From contig QMVZ01000125.1 of the NCBI GenBank assembly GCA_003661365.1, forward strand, positions 1 through 5,080: DNA of 5,080 nt, given 5' to 3'. Shown in pieces: positions 4,894 through 5,080 of the stretch. This stretch comes from Thermoproteota archaeon. Its GTDB lineage: Archaea; Korarchaeota; Korarchaeia; Korarchaeales; Korarchaeaceae. Below the pieces are notes generated by a model. That model saw nothing but the letters and a program-made list of their open reading frames with translations. It had not been told where the DNA came from and made no database searches. A program made the translations under genes and the position numbers. Within the stretch, counting starts at the first letter, position 1, and each line of letters starts with the position of its first letter.

Positions 4894-5080
4894 TTACGAT
4901 TTTATCCTCATCAGGTGCACTGAACAGGATATGCATGGGTCGTAGGCCCTTACAATCTGTTCCAATGCGCGCTTGATTTTCTCATCTGGCTGGTTTATGA
5001 GGCGCTGTGTAGCTATACGAAGGTCTTTTTCTATGTTAGCCATATTTTGAGCCGTTGGCGTGATTACATTGGCTTTCACA
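4894..5080 (-). CDS. Group 3 [NiFe]-hydrogenase large (alpha) subunit, C-terminal fragment
   Basis: Only the last 61 codons are inside the window; the frame runs off the right edge, so a GTG at 5079 is simply an internal valine. The fragment contains PTAQNMANIEKD (8-19 of the visible part) and ends with RAYDPCISCSVH, which carries the C-terminal CXXC nickel ligands (visible Cys49 and Cys52). In the family these cysteines hold the NiFe(CN)2CO centre, and a specific endopeptidase cuts after the following His (visible His55) once nickel is inserted. Here that would remove LMRIKS, six residues. The DPCISCSVH form and the N-terminal half of the fragment are typical of soluble group 3 enzymes (sulfhydrogenase/NAD(P)- or F420-linked types; 3b is my best guess). 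Cytoplasmic complexes of this group link H2 to NAD(P)H or ferredoxin. Partner subunits and the maturation peptidase would lie outside the window. It converges on pncA, with 119 bp between the stop codons. Confidence 0.92.
   Translation of the reverse strand, partial: VKANVITPTAQNMANIEKDLRIATQRLINQPDEKIKRALEQIVRAYDPCISCSVHLMRIKS

Noticed and set aside
5040..5080. A GTG at 5079 as the true start of a 61-residue protein
   Set aside because: The fragment is the C-terminal end of a hydrogenase large subunit; the frame continues beyond the window, so the GTG is an internal codon.
1..5080. CRISPR array or phage/defence island
   Set aside because: No regularly spaced repeats, no cas, restriction or toxin-antitoxin genes, and the coding genes are ordinary metabolic ones.

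Overview
The window looks like a piece of an anaerobic, probably hyperthermophilic archaeal chromosome. A tungsten-type aldehyde:ferredoxin oxidoreductase sits beside its radical SAM partner protein. The PfpI and nicotinamidase products closely resemble Pyrococcus proteins, as I recall those sequences. A cytosolic group 3 [NiFe]-hydrogenase end is present. Ribosome-binding sites are of the archaeal GGTGA type, promoters are TATA-like, and T-rich tracts follow genes. Arg codons are mostly AGG/AGA and Ile is often ATA. Thermococcales or Korarchaeota-like lineages would fit, but the sequence alone does not settle the genus.

Layout, left to right. Positions 1-393 (-) hold the N-terminal 131 residues of a PfpI/DJ-1 family protein, cut by the window edge. 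Positions 522-1646 (-) encode a radical SAM/SPASM protein of the 'cofactor modifying protein' (cmo) type associated with tungsten oxidoreductases. Positions 1832-3700 (-) encode the AOR-family oxidoreductase itself, with alternative starts at 3709 and 3682. Positions 3701-4195 hold no well-supported gene; they contain the AOR promoter region, a T-rich tract, a doubtful 52-codon ORF (3867-4025, -) and a 9-bp direct repeat flanking that ORF. Positions 4196-4774 (+) encode a nicotinamidase with a TTG start. Positions 4894-5080 (-) hold the last 61 codons of a [NiFe]-hydrogenase large subunit, convergent with the nicotinamidase.

The likely functional core is AOR plus cmo. AOR oxidises aldehydes to acids and passes electrons to ferredoxin; the SPASM protein presumably matures the enzyme or its tungstopterin cofactor, though its exact reaction is not established as far as I know. 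PfpI/DJ-1 proteins have been reported to act on reactive carbonyls, so the three minus-strand genes could share an aldehyde/carbonyl theme (inference). Nicotinamidase feeds NAD salvage, and group 3 hydrogenases exchange electrons between H2 and soluble carriers. No defence system, CRISPR array, tRNA, rRNA or intact mobile element was found. The least explained part is the AOR upstream region at 3830-4095.
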